Below, one piece after another: positions 43,659 to 51,715 of a DNA stretch of 64,000 nt. Origin of the DNA: CAMLHU01 sp049680185 (GTDB taxonomy: Bacteria > Gemmatimonadota > Gemmatimonadetes > Gemmatimonadales > GWC2-71-9). The position numbers were made by a program, and so were the translations under genes. Positions within the stretch are counted from its first letter, which is position 1, and each line of letters begins with the position of its first letter. The DNA is taken from assembly GCA_049680185.1 (NCBI GenBank), contig JBAUHI010000040.1, positions 21,527-85,526 of the forward strand, read 5' to 3'. Below the pieces are notes generated by a model. The model had not been told where the DNA came from, made no database searches, and saw only the letters and a program-made list of their open reading frames with translations.

Positions 43659-43962
43659 GGCGCGAGCAGCGAGAAAGGAGAAAACGAAGGGAAGATAAGA
43701 TAAGAGAAGGGGAGCGCGGATTTCCGAGGGTTTGGATCCGTGAGTGAGCGGTGTGGCCGCCGTCGGCATGACTGACTGAACGCGTTCGAATGATGTCCGC
43801 CACCGATCTTTTGGTGATGCCGGAGGTTGTGCTGTCCCCAATATTCATCTCGTCGCCTATGTCTGTGGGCTCTAGCGCTCGGTTCTAAGCCCTTAGCTCT
43901 TAGCTCTCAGCTCTTCGCCCCTAGCCCCTAGCCTCTAGCCTCCATCTCTCCTCCCCTCGCCC
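43659..43962. repeat. Non-coding stretch with TTAGCTC/CCTAGCC array
   Basis: About 300 bp without a credible gene. The first part is purine-rich on the plus strand. From about 43870 the units CCCTTAGCTCTTAGCTCTC, AGCTCTTCGCCCCTAG, CCCCTAGCC and CTCTAGCCTCC follow one another as a degenerate array running to the start of the helix-hairpin-helix gene. No promoter was recognised. Confidence 0.55.
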
Positions 43963-44490
43963 ATGTCCCCTCGTCGTGCGGCGTTATCGCTTCTGGGTCT
44001 GGCCGCTGCCGGCCATCTGGCGTTGCACTGGCGGGGGAGTGCGGCGGCGGCGCCCGGCGAGGTATTGTCGGTGCCGCGGGGGGTGGGGTCACCGGCGGCA
44101 CAGCGGGACAGTGTGCTGCGCGCATCTCGGCCGCTGGGTGCGGATGAGCGGGTGGACCTCGACCGCGCGAGCGCGCGGGAGCTGGAGCGATTGCCGGGGA
44201 TCGGGCCGGGGCTGGCGGCGCGGATCGTGGCCGATCGCGAGGCGCACGGCAGCTTCGGTGGGCTGGCCGGGTTCGACCGGGTCCCTGGAGTCGGTCCGGC
44301 CCTGTTGGGCCGGGTGGCACCGCACGCCGCGTTCTCTGGCGTCGCGGCGGACACCGCTCGGTCCGCGGCGCCGGATGCCGGAGTGCGGCTGCGCCCGGGC
44401 GAGACTTTGCTCCTGGACGCCCCAACTCCACTGCCAACTCCGCCCCGCCGCCGGACCGGACGCCGACCGCGGCCCAGGTCGGGTCACTGA
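43963..44490 (+). CDS. Helix-hairpin-helix DNA-binding protein (ComEA-like)
   Basis: 175 aa. An N-terminal hydrophobic segment (about residues 5-22) could anchor it in the membrane. The HhH pair at about 55-105 reads VDLDRASARELERLPGIG and GFDRVPGVGPALLGRV, the ComEA arrangement. The C-terminus is proline- and arginine-rich. ComEA-type proteins bind incoming DNA during natural transformation (family knowledge). Its position just before pilB-pilT-pilC supports a competence link, but no ComEC was seen. ATG 43963 gives the membrane anchor. Confidence 0.72.
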   Translation: MSPRRAALSLLGLAAAGHLALHWRGSAAAAPGEVLSVPRGVGSPAAQRDSVLRASRPLGADERVDLDRASARELERLPGIGPGLAARIVADREAHGSFGGLAGFDRVPGVGPALLGRVAPHAAFSGVAADTARSAAPDAGVRLRPGETLLLDAPTPLPTPPRRRTGRRPRPRSGH

Positions 44491-44517
44491 ACCGCCGAAC
44501 CCGGTGCTTGGGGCCTT

Positions 44518-44553
44518 GGTGTCCCTTGACACCTATCAGGCAGCCAGTAGCTT
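44518..44553 (+). promoter_or_regulatory. pilB promoter with inverted repeat over the -35
   Basis: TTGACA (44526-44531), 16-bp spacer, TAGCTT (44548-44553). The -35 is embedded in a perfect inverted repeat GGTGTC-CCTT-GACACC (44518-44533). A TCACTCTTCACTCTCCACTC array (44575-44594) follows in the leader. The pilB start codon has no clear ribosome site. Confidence 0.45.
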
Positions 44554-44606
44554 CAAGAAACGCCGTAACCCGTTGTCACTCTTCACTCTCCACTCTTTTC
44601 GGGCCC

Positions 44607-46322
44607 ATGGCGACTGCGGCAGCCAGCAATGAGCGCCTGGGCGATATCCTCGTCCGGGAAGGTCTCATCAATCGGGACCAACTGAACCAGGCGCTCGCCG
44701 AGCAGAAGACCTCGGGGCATCGTCTGGGTTATGTGTTGGTCAAGCTGGGCGTGGTGCAGGAGCTTGAGGTCACCAAGGTCCTGGCCAAGCAGTATCGGAT
44801 GCCTGCGGTGGACCTCTCGCGGTTCGAAGTGGATCCCAAGATCATCAAGCTGGTCCCGGCGGAGCTCGCGCTCAAGAAGTCGGTGCTCCCGCTCAAGCGG
44901 GAGGGCCGGACGCTCACCGTGGCGATGGCCGATCCCACCGACTCCGGCCTGATCGAGGACCTCAAGTTCATCACGCGGTACGACCTGTTCCCCGTGATCG
45001 CGGGGGAGTACACCCTCCGCAGCCTGATCGAGAAGCACTACAACTCGGGCGACCAGCAGTTGGCCGACCTGCTCAAGGAGATGGAGGGGGAGGGGGAGTC
45101 CGACGACGTCGAGGTGGTCAAGGAGGAGGACGAGGAGCAGGCCTCGCAGGCCCAGATCGACGATGCGCCGGTGGTCAAGCTCATCAACACCATCCTCACC
45201 GAGGCGGTCAAGCGCGGGGCGAGCGACATCCACATCGAGCCGTTCGAGCACGAGATCCGGGTGCGCTTCCGGGTCGACGGATCCTTGATGGAGATCATGA
45301 AGCCGCCGATCAAGATGAAGGCGGCGCTCACATCGCGGGTCAAGATCCTCTCCCAGCTCAACATCGCCGAGCGGCGGGTGCCGCAGGACGGCCGGTTGCG
45401 GCTCAAGATGGGCGCGCGGGTCATCGACTTCCGGGTGTCGACGGTGCCGGTGCTCTTCGGCGAGAAGATCGTCCTCCGGATCCTGGACAAGGGCAACCTG
45501 ACGCTCGACCTCTCCAAATTCGGATTCGAACCGAAGGCGGAGCAGGACCTGATGAAGAACATCCTGAATCCGTACGGGATGGTGTTGGTGACCGGCCCGA
45601 CCGGCTCGGGGAAGACGACGACGCTCTATTCGGCGCTCTCCCAGGTCAACAAGATCGACGTCAACATCATGACGGCCGAGGATCCGGTCGAGTACAACCT
45701 GATGGGGATCAACCAGGTGTTGGTGCGGAACGAGGTGGGGCTCACCTTCGCGGCGGCACTCAAGGCGTTCTTGCGGCAGGACCCGAACATCATCATGATC
45801 GGCGAGATCCGCGACCTCGAGACCGGCGGCATCGCGATCAAGGCCGCGCTCACCGGCCACTTGGTGCTCTCGACCCTGCACACGAACGACGCCCCCTCGA
45901 CCATCACCCGCATGATCGACATGGGCATCGAGGCGTTCAACGTGGCCAGCGCGGTGAATCTGGTGGTGGCGCAGCGGCTGGTCCGGCGGATCTGCAAGAA
46001 CTGCAAGGCGCCGGCCAAGTACAAGCCGGAAGAGGTCTCACCGCTGTTCCCGGACCCGGAAGAGGCGAAGAAGGTCGAGTTCATGAAGGGCACCGGCTGC
46101 GACACCTGCAGCGGCAGCGGCTACAAGGGTCGTGCCGGCCTCTACGAGGTGATGTCGCTCTCGCCGGAGCTCCGGCGGAGCATCCTGCGGGGGGCGTCGG
46201 TGGCCGAGTTGCGGGACCTGGCGGTGACCGAGGGGATGCTCACGCTGCGGATGGACGGCATCGTGAAGGTGCGCAAGGGCGTCACCACACTCGAGGAAGT
46301 GATCAAGGAGACGGCGGAATGA
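44607..46322 (+). CDS. pilB: Type IV pilus assembly ATPase PilB
   Basis: 571-aa GspE/PilB-family motor. The N-terminal GspE-N domain (about 10-150) is followed by an acidic linker with EEDEEQ and the ATPase core. Walker A is GPTGSGKTTT with K336. The Asp box and Walker B region contain ASDIHIEPFEHEIRVRFRVD and IIMIGEIRDLET. A four-cysteine zinc site (CKNC and CDTC) is present as in PilB. It powers pilus extension at the cytoplasmic membrane. ATG 44607 begins the homology. The stop overlaps pilT as ATGA. Confidence 0.96.
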   Translation: MATAAASNERLGDILVREGLINRDQLNQALAEQKTSGHRLGYVLVKLGVVQELEVTKVLAKQYRMPAVDLSRFEVDPKIIKLVPAELALKKSVLPLKREGRTLTVAMADPTDSGLIEDLKFITRYDLFPVIAGEYTLRSLIEKHYNSGDQQLADLLKEMEGEGESDDVEVVKEEDEEQASQAQIDDAPVVKLINTILTEAVKRGASDIHIEPFEHEIRVRFRVDGSLMEIMKPPIKMKAALTSRVKILSQLNIAERRVPQDGRLRLKMGARVIDFRVSTVPVLFGEKIVLRILDKGNLTLDLSKFGFEPKAEQDLMKNILNPYGMVLVTGPTGSGKTTTLYSALSQVNKIDVNIMTAEDPVEYNLMGINQVLVRNEVGLTFAAALKAFLRQDPNIIMIGEIRDLETGGIAIKAALTGHLVLSTLHTNDAPSTITRMIDMGIEAFNVASAVNLVVAQRLVRRICKNCKAPAKYKPEEVSPLFPDPEEAKKVEFMKGTGCDTCSGSGYKGRAGLYEVMSLSPELRRSILRGASVAELRDLAVTEGMLTLRMDGIVKVRKGVTTLEEVIKETAE

Positions 46323-47443
46323 CGGTCAACCTGCGGAGCCTGCTCGAGGAGATGATCGAGCGCGAGGCGTCGGACCTGCATATCACGGCGGGCGAGCGTC
46401 CCAAGCTGCGGGTCGACGGCGATATCGTGAATTCGTCGTGCGAGGAGGTCCTGACGCCCAAGGACACCCTGTCGCTGGCGTATTCGGTCCTGACCGAGAA
46501 CCAGAAGAAGCGCTTCGAGAACGACAACGAGCTCGACTTCTCCTTCGGCATCCAGAACCTGGCGCGGTTCCGCGGCAACGTGTTCAAGCAGCGGGGCTGC
46601 GTGGCGGTGGTGATCCGGATGATCCCCTTCAGCGTCCAGACCTTCCAGGACCTGGGGCTCTCGCCGATCATCGCGAAGCTGGCCGAGCGTCCCCGGGGCC
46701 TGGTGCTCGTCACCGGGCCGACGGGCTCCGGCAAGAGCACCACGCTCGCGGCGATGATCGACAAGATCAACAAGGAGCGGAAGGGGCATATCATCACGGT
46801 GGAGGATCCGATCGAGTTCATCCACCGCCACCAGCAGTGCATCATCAACCAGCGCGAGGTCGGGACCGACACGAAGAGCTTCTCCTCGGCGCTCAAGTAC
46901 GCCCTGCGCGAGGACCCCGACGTCATCCTCATCGGCGAAATGCGCGACCTGGACACCATCGGTGCGGCGCTGACCATCGCCGAGACGGGTCACCTCGCGT
47001 TCGCCACGCTGCACACCAATTCCGCGGCCGAGGCCATCAACCGGATCATCGACGTGTTCCCGTCGAATCAGCAGTCGCAGGTGCGGGCCCAGCTGGCGTT
47101 CGTGCTGGAGGGGATCATCACCCAGACGCTGCTGCAGAAATCGAAGGGGAAGGGACGGGTCATGGCCGCCGAGATCATGGTGGCGACGCCCGCCATCCGG
47201 GCCCTCATCCGTGACGACAAGATCCACCAGATCTACTCCGCGATGCAGTCGGGCAAGAAGCACGGTATGCAGACCATGAACGACGCGCTGTATCAGCACT
47301 ACACCAACCGCGACATCACGCTGGAGGAGGCGCTCCGCGTGACGCACGATCCCATCGAATTCCAGCGAATGGTCGGGATCACGCCGGTCGAAGAGGACTT
47401 CGGCACGGCCGACAAGTCACAGCGACCCGCGCTCAAGCGCTAG
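46319..47443 (+). CDS. pilT: Type IV pilus retraction ATPase PilT
   Basis: 374 aa. PAS-like N-terminal domain beginning LLEEMIEREASDLHITAGE, Walker A GPTGSGKSTT with K139, Walker B-type VILIGEMRDLDT, and the PilT-specific AIRALIRDDKIHQIYSAMQSG motif, usually AIRNLIREGK-like. It drives pilus retraction, needed for twitching and DNA uptake (family knowledge). Translationally coupled to pilB by the ATGA overlap and followed by pilC after 18 bp. Confidence 0.97.
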   Translation: MTVNLRSLLEEMIEREASDLHITAGERPKLRVDGDIVNSSCEEVLTPKDTLSLAYSVLTENQKKRFENDNELDFSFGIQNLARFRGNVFKQRGCVAVVIRMIPFSVQTFQDLGLSPIIAKLAERPRGLVLVTGPTGSGKSTTLAAMIDKINKERKGHIITVEDPIEFIHRHQQCIINQREVGTDTKSFSSALKYALREDPDVILIGEMRDLDTIGAALTIAETGHLAFATLHTNSAAEAINRIIDVFPSNQQSQVRAQLAFVLEGIITQTLLQKSKGKGRVMAAEIMVATPAIRALIRDDKIHQIYSAMQSGKKHGMQTMNDALYQHYTNRDITLEEALRVTHDPIEFQRMVGITPVEEDFGTADKSQRPALKR

Positions 47444-47461
47444 TCCGGAAGGGAGTGTCGG

Positions 47462-48673
47462 ATGCCGATCTTCGAATACTCGGCTCGTAATCCGCAGAAC
47501 AACCAGATCCTCAAGGGGACGATGGACGCCCCCAACAAGGACGAGGCGGCCAAGCAGCTGCGCCAGAAGAAGCTGCTGCTGGTCAATATCCGTGAACAGC
47601 CGAAGAAGTTGAACATCAACTTGAATTTGGGCGGGGGCGGCATCCCCACCCGCGACGTGGTGATCTTCGCCCGTCAGTTCGCGACGATGATCAACGCCGG
47701 CTTGCCGCTGGTACAATCCCTCACGGTCCTTGCCGAGCAGACCGAGAACAAGGCGCTCGCCCAGGTGGCCCGCGAAGTGGTCTACGACGTTGAGAGCGGC
47801 AATACCCTCGCGGATGCGATGGCCAAGCACCCGAAGGCGTTCAGCGAACTCTTCGTCAACATGGTGGCCGCCGGCGAGGCGGGCGGCATCCTCGACACCA
47901 TCCTGGGCCGGCTGGCCGGGTTCCTCGAAAAGAATGACGCCCTCGTTCGCAAGGTGAAGGGCGCCATGGTGTACCCGATGGTCATCATGTCGGTGGCCGG
48001 CATCGCCATCTGCGTGCTGCTCATCTTCGTCATCCCGACCTTCCAGACGATGTTCGCCTCGGTCAACATGGTGCTGCCGCTCCCCACCCGGATCGTGATC
48101 GGGGCCTCCCACGTCCTGCTTGGATTCTGGTGGGCCATCATCCTCGTGATCGGCGGGGCGGTCTTCGCCCTCAAGAAGTACTACACCACGTCGGACGGCA
48201 AGAAGCGGATCGACACCATCATGCTCCAGCTGCCGATCCTGGGTGACTTGATCCGGAAGTCGGCGGTCTCCCGCTTTACCCGGACCCTCGGCACGCTGCT
48301 CTCGTCCGGCGTGTCGATCCTCGACGGCCTGGAGATCACGGCCAAGACCGCCGGCAACCGCGTCATCCACGATGCGGTGATGGCCTCGCGGCAATCGATC
48401 GCCGGTGGCGAGACGATCTCCGCACCGCTCGCGAAGTCCAAGGTCTTCCCCCCGATGGTCGTCTCGATGATCGCCGTCGGCGAACAGACCGGCGGCCTCG
48501 ATGAGATGCTATCGAAGATCGCAGACTTCTACGACGAGGAGGTCGATGTCGCGGTCGGCGCCCTCCTCTCGCTGATGGAACCGGTGATGATCGTCGTCCT
48601 CGGTGTTGTGGTCGGAGGCATGGTGGTCGCGATGTACCTGCCGATCTTCGGAATGATCAACACAGTGCAGTGA
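47462..48673 (+). CDS. pilC: Type IV pilus inner-membrane platform protein PilC
   Basis: 403-aa GspF/PilC protein. Two repeated cytoplasmic domains (about 70-190 and 270-395) each begin with a F-x-R-Q/T-L-type motif, as in FARQFATMINAGLPLVQSL and FTRTLGTLLSSGVSILDGL. Three transmembrane segments lie near 170, 220 and 380. It couples the PilB and PilT motors to the growing pilus. Length is normal. Pilin, pre-pilin peptidase and secretin genes are not in this window. Confidence 0.96.
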   Translation: MPIFEYSARNPQNNQILKGTMDAPNKDEAAKQLRQKKLLLVNIREQPKKLNINLNLGGGGIPTRDVVIFARQFATMINAGLPLVQSLTVLAEQTENKALAQVAREVVYDVESGNTLADAMAKHPKAFSELFVNMVAAGEAGGILDTILGRLAGFLEKNDALVRKVKGAMVYPMVIMSVAGIAICVLLIFVIPTFQTMFASVNMVLPLPTRIVIGASHVLLGFWWAIILVIGGAVFALKKYYTTSDGKKRIDTIMLQLPILGDLIRKSAVSRFTRTLGTLLSSGVSILDGLEITAKTAGNRVIHDAVMASRQSIAGGETISAPLAKSKVFPPMVVSMIAVGEQTGGLDEMLSKIADFYDEEVDVAVGALLSLMEPVMIVVLGVVVGGMVVAMYLPIFGMINTVQ

Positions 48674-48718
48674 GCGGCACGTTCTGCACACCGTGACACC
48701 GCTGTTCAGCACCGCTCT

Positions 48719-48749
48719 GAGCCCCCGCCAGTATTCCGGCGCGGGGCTC
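48719..48749 (+). terminator. Weak hairpin behind pilC
   Basis: GAGCCCCCGCC (48719-48729) pairs with GGCGCGGGGCTC (48738-48749) with one bulge. The following sequence GTTCGGTC has few T residues, so it may be a partial terminator between pilC and the permease gene. Confidence 0.4.
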
Positions 48750-48775
48750 GTTCGGTCCTGGAGGACCGCCGTCGA

Positions 48776-50584
48776 ATGAGCCTGCAGCACCGCACCCTCC
48801 ATCTGGTCACGGTCGGTCTCCGGACCTACTGGCGGACGGCCGCCCTGCTCGCGGCAGCCACCGCCTTGGCCCTCGCGGCCCTCGTGCCAGTGGCGGGTCT
48901 GTCCGCCGCAGGCTCGACCGTCCTGCCGCGGCTCGCACCGCTCGCAGGTCACGCCGTGGATCTCGGCCTGGCCTGGAGCTCCGCGGCGGCGAGCCCCGCG
49001 GACCTGCAAGCCCACGGCATCCAGATGCTGTACCAGCTCCTGCTCGGCATCGCCGGCGCACTCATGGTGGTGGCGCTGTGCTCCATCTTTGCCCTCGCCG
49101 CCGCCCGCGCCCATCAGCGCCGGAGCGAGGTCGCGATCCACCGGTCGGTCGGCGCATCACGCTGGCAGCTGGTGCTCTCCCACGGCGCGGAAGGTGGCGC
49201 GGTGGCGCTCGTCGGCACGGGCATCGGCGCGACCTTCGGCTGCGCCGTCGCGGCCTTCGCCGTACGCCACTGGCCCGGTCAGCTTGCCCCAGGCGGGGCC
49301 GCACTCGCGATCGTCACCATCGCGGCCCTCGGAGGGGCCGTCATCCTGGGTGCCCTCGTCCCGCTGGCATACGCTCGGGCCCGGACCACCGTGCCTGCGG
49401 TCGGGGGCGAGCCGCTCGGGCTCGCGATCCCCGCCTTTCAGCTGGGCCTGAGCCTCACAGCCGTGGTCGCGGCGGCATTGCTTTGGCAAGGGAGCGTCGG
49501 AAAGGCCATGCCCGGTACGTCTGCCACCGACCTCTCCGTCATTCACCTCTCCACCTCCCGGGACACCGCGCCCGCAGACCGGTCGGCGGCGTGGGCAGGG
49601 ATCCTGGCCGCGACGGCCCGGACGCCAGGGGTGCACGTCGCCGCGATCACGAGTCCCGGCGTTGTGTCGGGCGCCGGTGAATCGGATGTGGCGTTCGTGC
49701 ATTGCGGTGACGGGTGCTCGCTCGGCGGACTTCCGGCGCCATACCAGCCTGCACGAGTGATGCACTATGCCGTGAGCTCGGATTCCTTCCGGGCCATCGG
49801 CGTGCCTGTCATCGCTGGCCGCGGTATCGCCGATACGGACACGTGGAATGCACCCCGGGTGGCCGTGGTCGACCGGAGCTTTGCCCAGGCCCACTTCGAA
49901 GGGGGGGATCCGCTGGGCCACGATGTGCGGCTGGGTGCGGGGCCGTGGTCCCGGTTCACTGTCGTCGGCGTGGTGGCCGATCGGCCGGTCGAGGGGGTGG
50001 GCGGGGGAGATGCACCTACGAATGCGATCTACCTGAGCGTGCTGCAGCAACCGCCGCCCGACGTCGAGCTGCTGGTCGATGCTGGATCTCCCGCCGCCGG
50101 CGTCACGGCGGCGCGCCTGCCGCTCGGGGTGAAGGTGGCGGTCTCCGGCCGCACCACTGCCTCCGCGATCCGCGTGGCCGTAGGGGCGCCAGTCCGCTGG
50201 TTCGCGGGCGTCTTCGGCGCGGTAGGGTGCGCCCTGCTCATCATCGCGACGGTCGGGACTGCGACGGTGGTGCATCAGTGGATCGATTCGCTGGTGCTGG
50301 AACTCGGGATTCGGCGCGCGGTGGGAGCTTCGCGGCGGAGTGTGGTCTTGTTCGTGGTCCTGCGGATGCTGGCACTCGCGACCGTGGGTTCGGTCGTCGG
50401 TGTGTGGTTGGGGATCGGGATCTGGGGCACCTTGCACCGGGTCATCCCGAGCGTGCCTGAGTGGGACCTGCCGACGATCCTCGGCGCCGCCGGCCTGCTC
50501 TGCACCGCGGCGCTGACGGGAGGGCTGGCCCCCGTTCTCCGCGCGGCACGGGCGGCCCCGGCGCAGTTGCTGGACGCCGCCTAG
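48776..50584 (+). CDS. FtsX-like/MacB-like ABC permease (ADOP-related, short)
   Basis: 602 aa. A first helix group and FtsX block occupy about residues 15-230 (including RSEVAIHRSVGASRWQLVLS), then a MacB-type periplasmic core (about 235-460) and a second FtsX block (about 470-600) with ELGIRRAVGASRRSVVLF. It is shorter than the ADOP at 1.2 kb and has no soluble prefix and no PadR partner. No ATPase gene is adjacent. ATG 48776 has GGAGG 13 bp upstream. Its stop codon shares the palindrome CTAG with the convergent reductase gene. Confidence 0.82.
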   Translation: MSLQHRTLHLVTVGLRTYWRTAALLAAATALALAALVPVAGLSAAGSTVLPRLAPLAGHAVDLGLAWSSAAASPADLQAHGIQMLYQLLLGIAGALMVVALCSIFALAAARAHQRRSEVAIHRSVGASRWQLVLSHGAEGGAVALVGTGIGATFGCAVAAFAVRHWPGQLAPGGAALAIVTIAALGGAVILGALVPLAYARARTTVPAVGGEPLGLAIPAFQLGLSLTAVVAAALLWQGSVGKAMPGTSATDLSVIHLSTSRDTAPADRSAAWAGILAATARTPGVHVAAITSPGVVSGAGESDVAFVHCGDGCSLGGLPAPYQPARVMHYAVSSDSFRAIGVPVIAGRGIADTDTWNAPRVAVVDRSFAQAHFEGGDPLGHDVRLGAGPWSRFTVVGVVADRPVEGVGGGDAPTNAIYLSVLQQPPPDVELLVDAGSPAAGVTAARLPLGVKVAVSGRTTASAIRVAVGAPVRWFAGVFGAVGCALLIIATVGTATVVHQWIDSLVLELGIRRAVGASRRSVVLFVVLRMLALATVGSVVGVWLGIGIWGTLHRVIPSVPEWDLPTILGAAGLLCTAALTGGLAPVLRAARAAPAQLLDAA

Positions 50585-51606
50585 CGGTCCGGGCTCGTGA
50601 TCGGCCCGCTCCCCGCGCCGGTACGGCGGATGGCGGTGGTCATCTCGTCCAGGTCGGCCGCCGTGAGCTCCAGCGCCGCGGCGTCGATCCACCCATCCAC
50701 CTGTGCCGGGGCCCGGGCGCCGACGATCGCGCCGGTCACCCCCCGCCACGCCAGCGTCCACGCGATCGCCACCGAGCCGACTCCCGCACCGTGCCGACCG
50801 GCCACCGCACGCAATGTCTCGACCAACGCCAGGTTCCGCTCCAGCGCCTCGCCGTGGAAGTTGACGGCTCGCGAGCGCCAATCGTTCTCCGGCAGTGCCG
50901 CCGCCCGCTCGCGGGTGAACGCCCCACTCAGAAGTCCCGACAGCATCGGGCTGTAGACGATCACGCCGGTGCGGTGGTCCGCACACCAGGGCAGTTCCCG
51001 CTCGGCGATGTCGCGCCGCACCGCCGAGAATGGTGGCTGCAATGAATCGACGTGGCCCACCTGCTCGGCTGCGGCGAGTTGGTCGGCCTTGTGGTTCGAG
51101 AGGCCGGCCGCGCGGATCTTTCCTTCGCGCTTGAGCTCCAACATCGTGCCCCAATACTCCTCGAGCGGGGTCCCGTCCTCCGGCGGCCAGTGGAGCTGGT
51201 AGAGGTCGACCCGCTCGACGCCCAGTCGTCGGAGCGAACCCTCGAGCTCCTGGCGAATGCTGGCAGGACTCGCGAGCCGCTTCGGGGGGCGGGACCGATC
51301 GGCCTCATCCCATACCATGCCACACTTGGTGAAGATGAACGGCCGGTCGGCGGTCGGCAGGACCTTGAGCGCTCGCGCCACCACGTCCTCGGAATGCCCC
51401 AACCCGTACACCGCCGCCGTGTCGATCCAGTTGATCCCCGACGCCACGGCGTGCCGGATCGCGGCGATGGATCGATCGTCGTCCTGGACGCCCCAGCCGA
51501 ACTGCCAGTCGCCGCCACCGATGGCCCAGGCACCGAGCCCGACGCGAGTGATCTCCATCCCGGTGGTGCCGAGAGGACGGGTGGGCAGGGGAGTATGGTG
51601 GGCCAT
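50581..51606 (-). CDS. Aldo/keto reductase
   Basis: 341-aa TIM-barrel NADPH oxidoreductase. The catalytic tetrad region is visible: D in SGINWIDTAAVYG with Y following, K in FIFTKCG, and H in LYQLHWPP. GVIVYSPMLSGLLSG and IVGARAPAQVDG are cofactor-side motifs. It resembles the YajO/general stress AKR group. ATG 51606 begins the homology; further upstream codons lie in the divergent region shared with the GH2 gene. Substrate unknown. Confidence 0.93.
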   Translation of the reverse strand: MAHHTPLPTRPLGTTGMEITRVGLGAWAIGGGDWQFGWGVQDDDRSIAAIRHAVASGINWIDTAAVYGLGHSEDVVARALKVLPTADRPFIFTKCGMVWDEADRSRPPKRLASPASIRQELEGSLRRLGVERVDLYQLHWPPEDGTPLEEYWGTMLELKREGKIRAAGLSNHKADQLAAAEQVGHVDSLQPPFSAVRRDIAERELPWCADHRTGVIVYSPMLSGLLSGAFTRERAAALPENDWRSRAVNFHGEALERNLALVETLRAVAGRHGAGVGSVAIAWTLAWRGVTGAIVGARAPAQVDGWIDAAALELTAADLDEMTTAIRRTGAGSGPITSPDR

Positions 51607-51677
51607 CGGTCTCTCCGATCTGTGTGAATGCGTCCCTGCCGCGGCGCCGTGTGCGGTGGCACCTCCGGTCGGATGCC

Positions 51678-51687
51678 CGTAAGTTAG
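51678..51687 (+). promoter_or_regulatory. Candidate -10 element of the GH2 fusion gene
   Basis: The decamer CGTAAGTTAG, identical to that before the second TonB receptor (30339-30348), lies 29 bp before the start codon. No good -35 hexamer was found. It sits in the 109-bp divergent region with the reductase gene. Confidence 0.3.
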
Positions 51688-51715
51688 AACGATCCTCTCA
51701 CCAGCGTGCCTCTCG

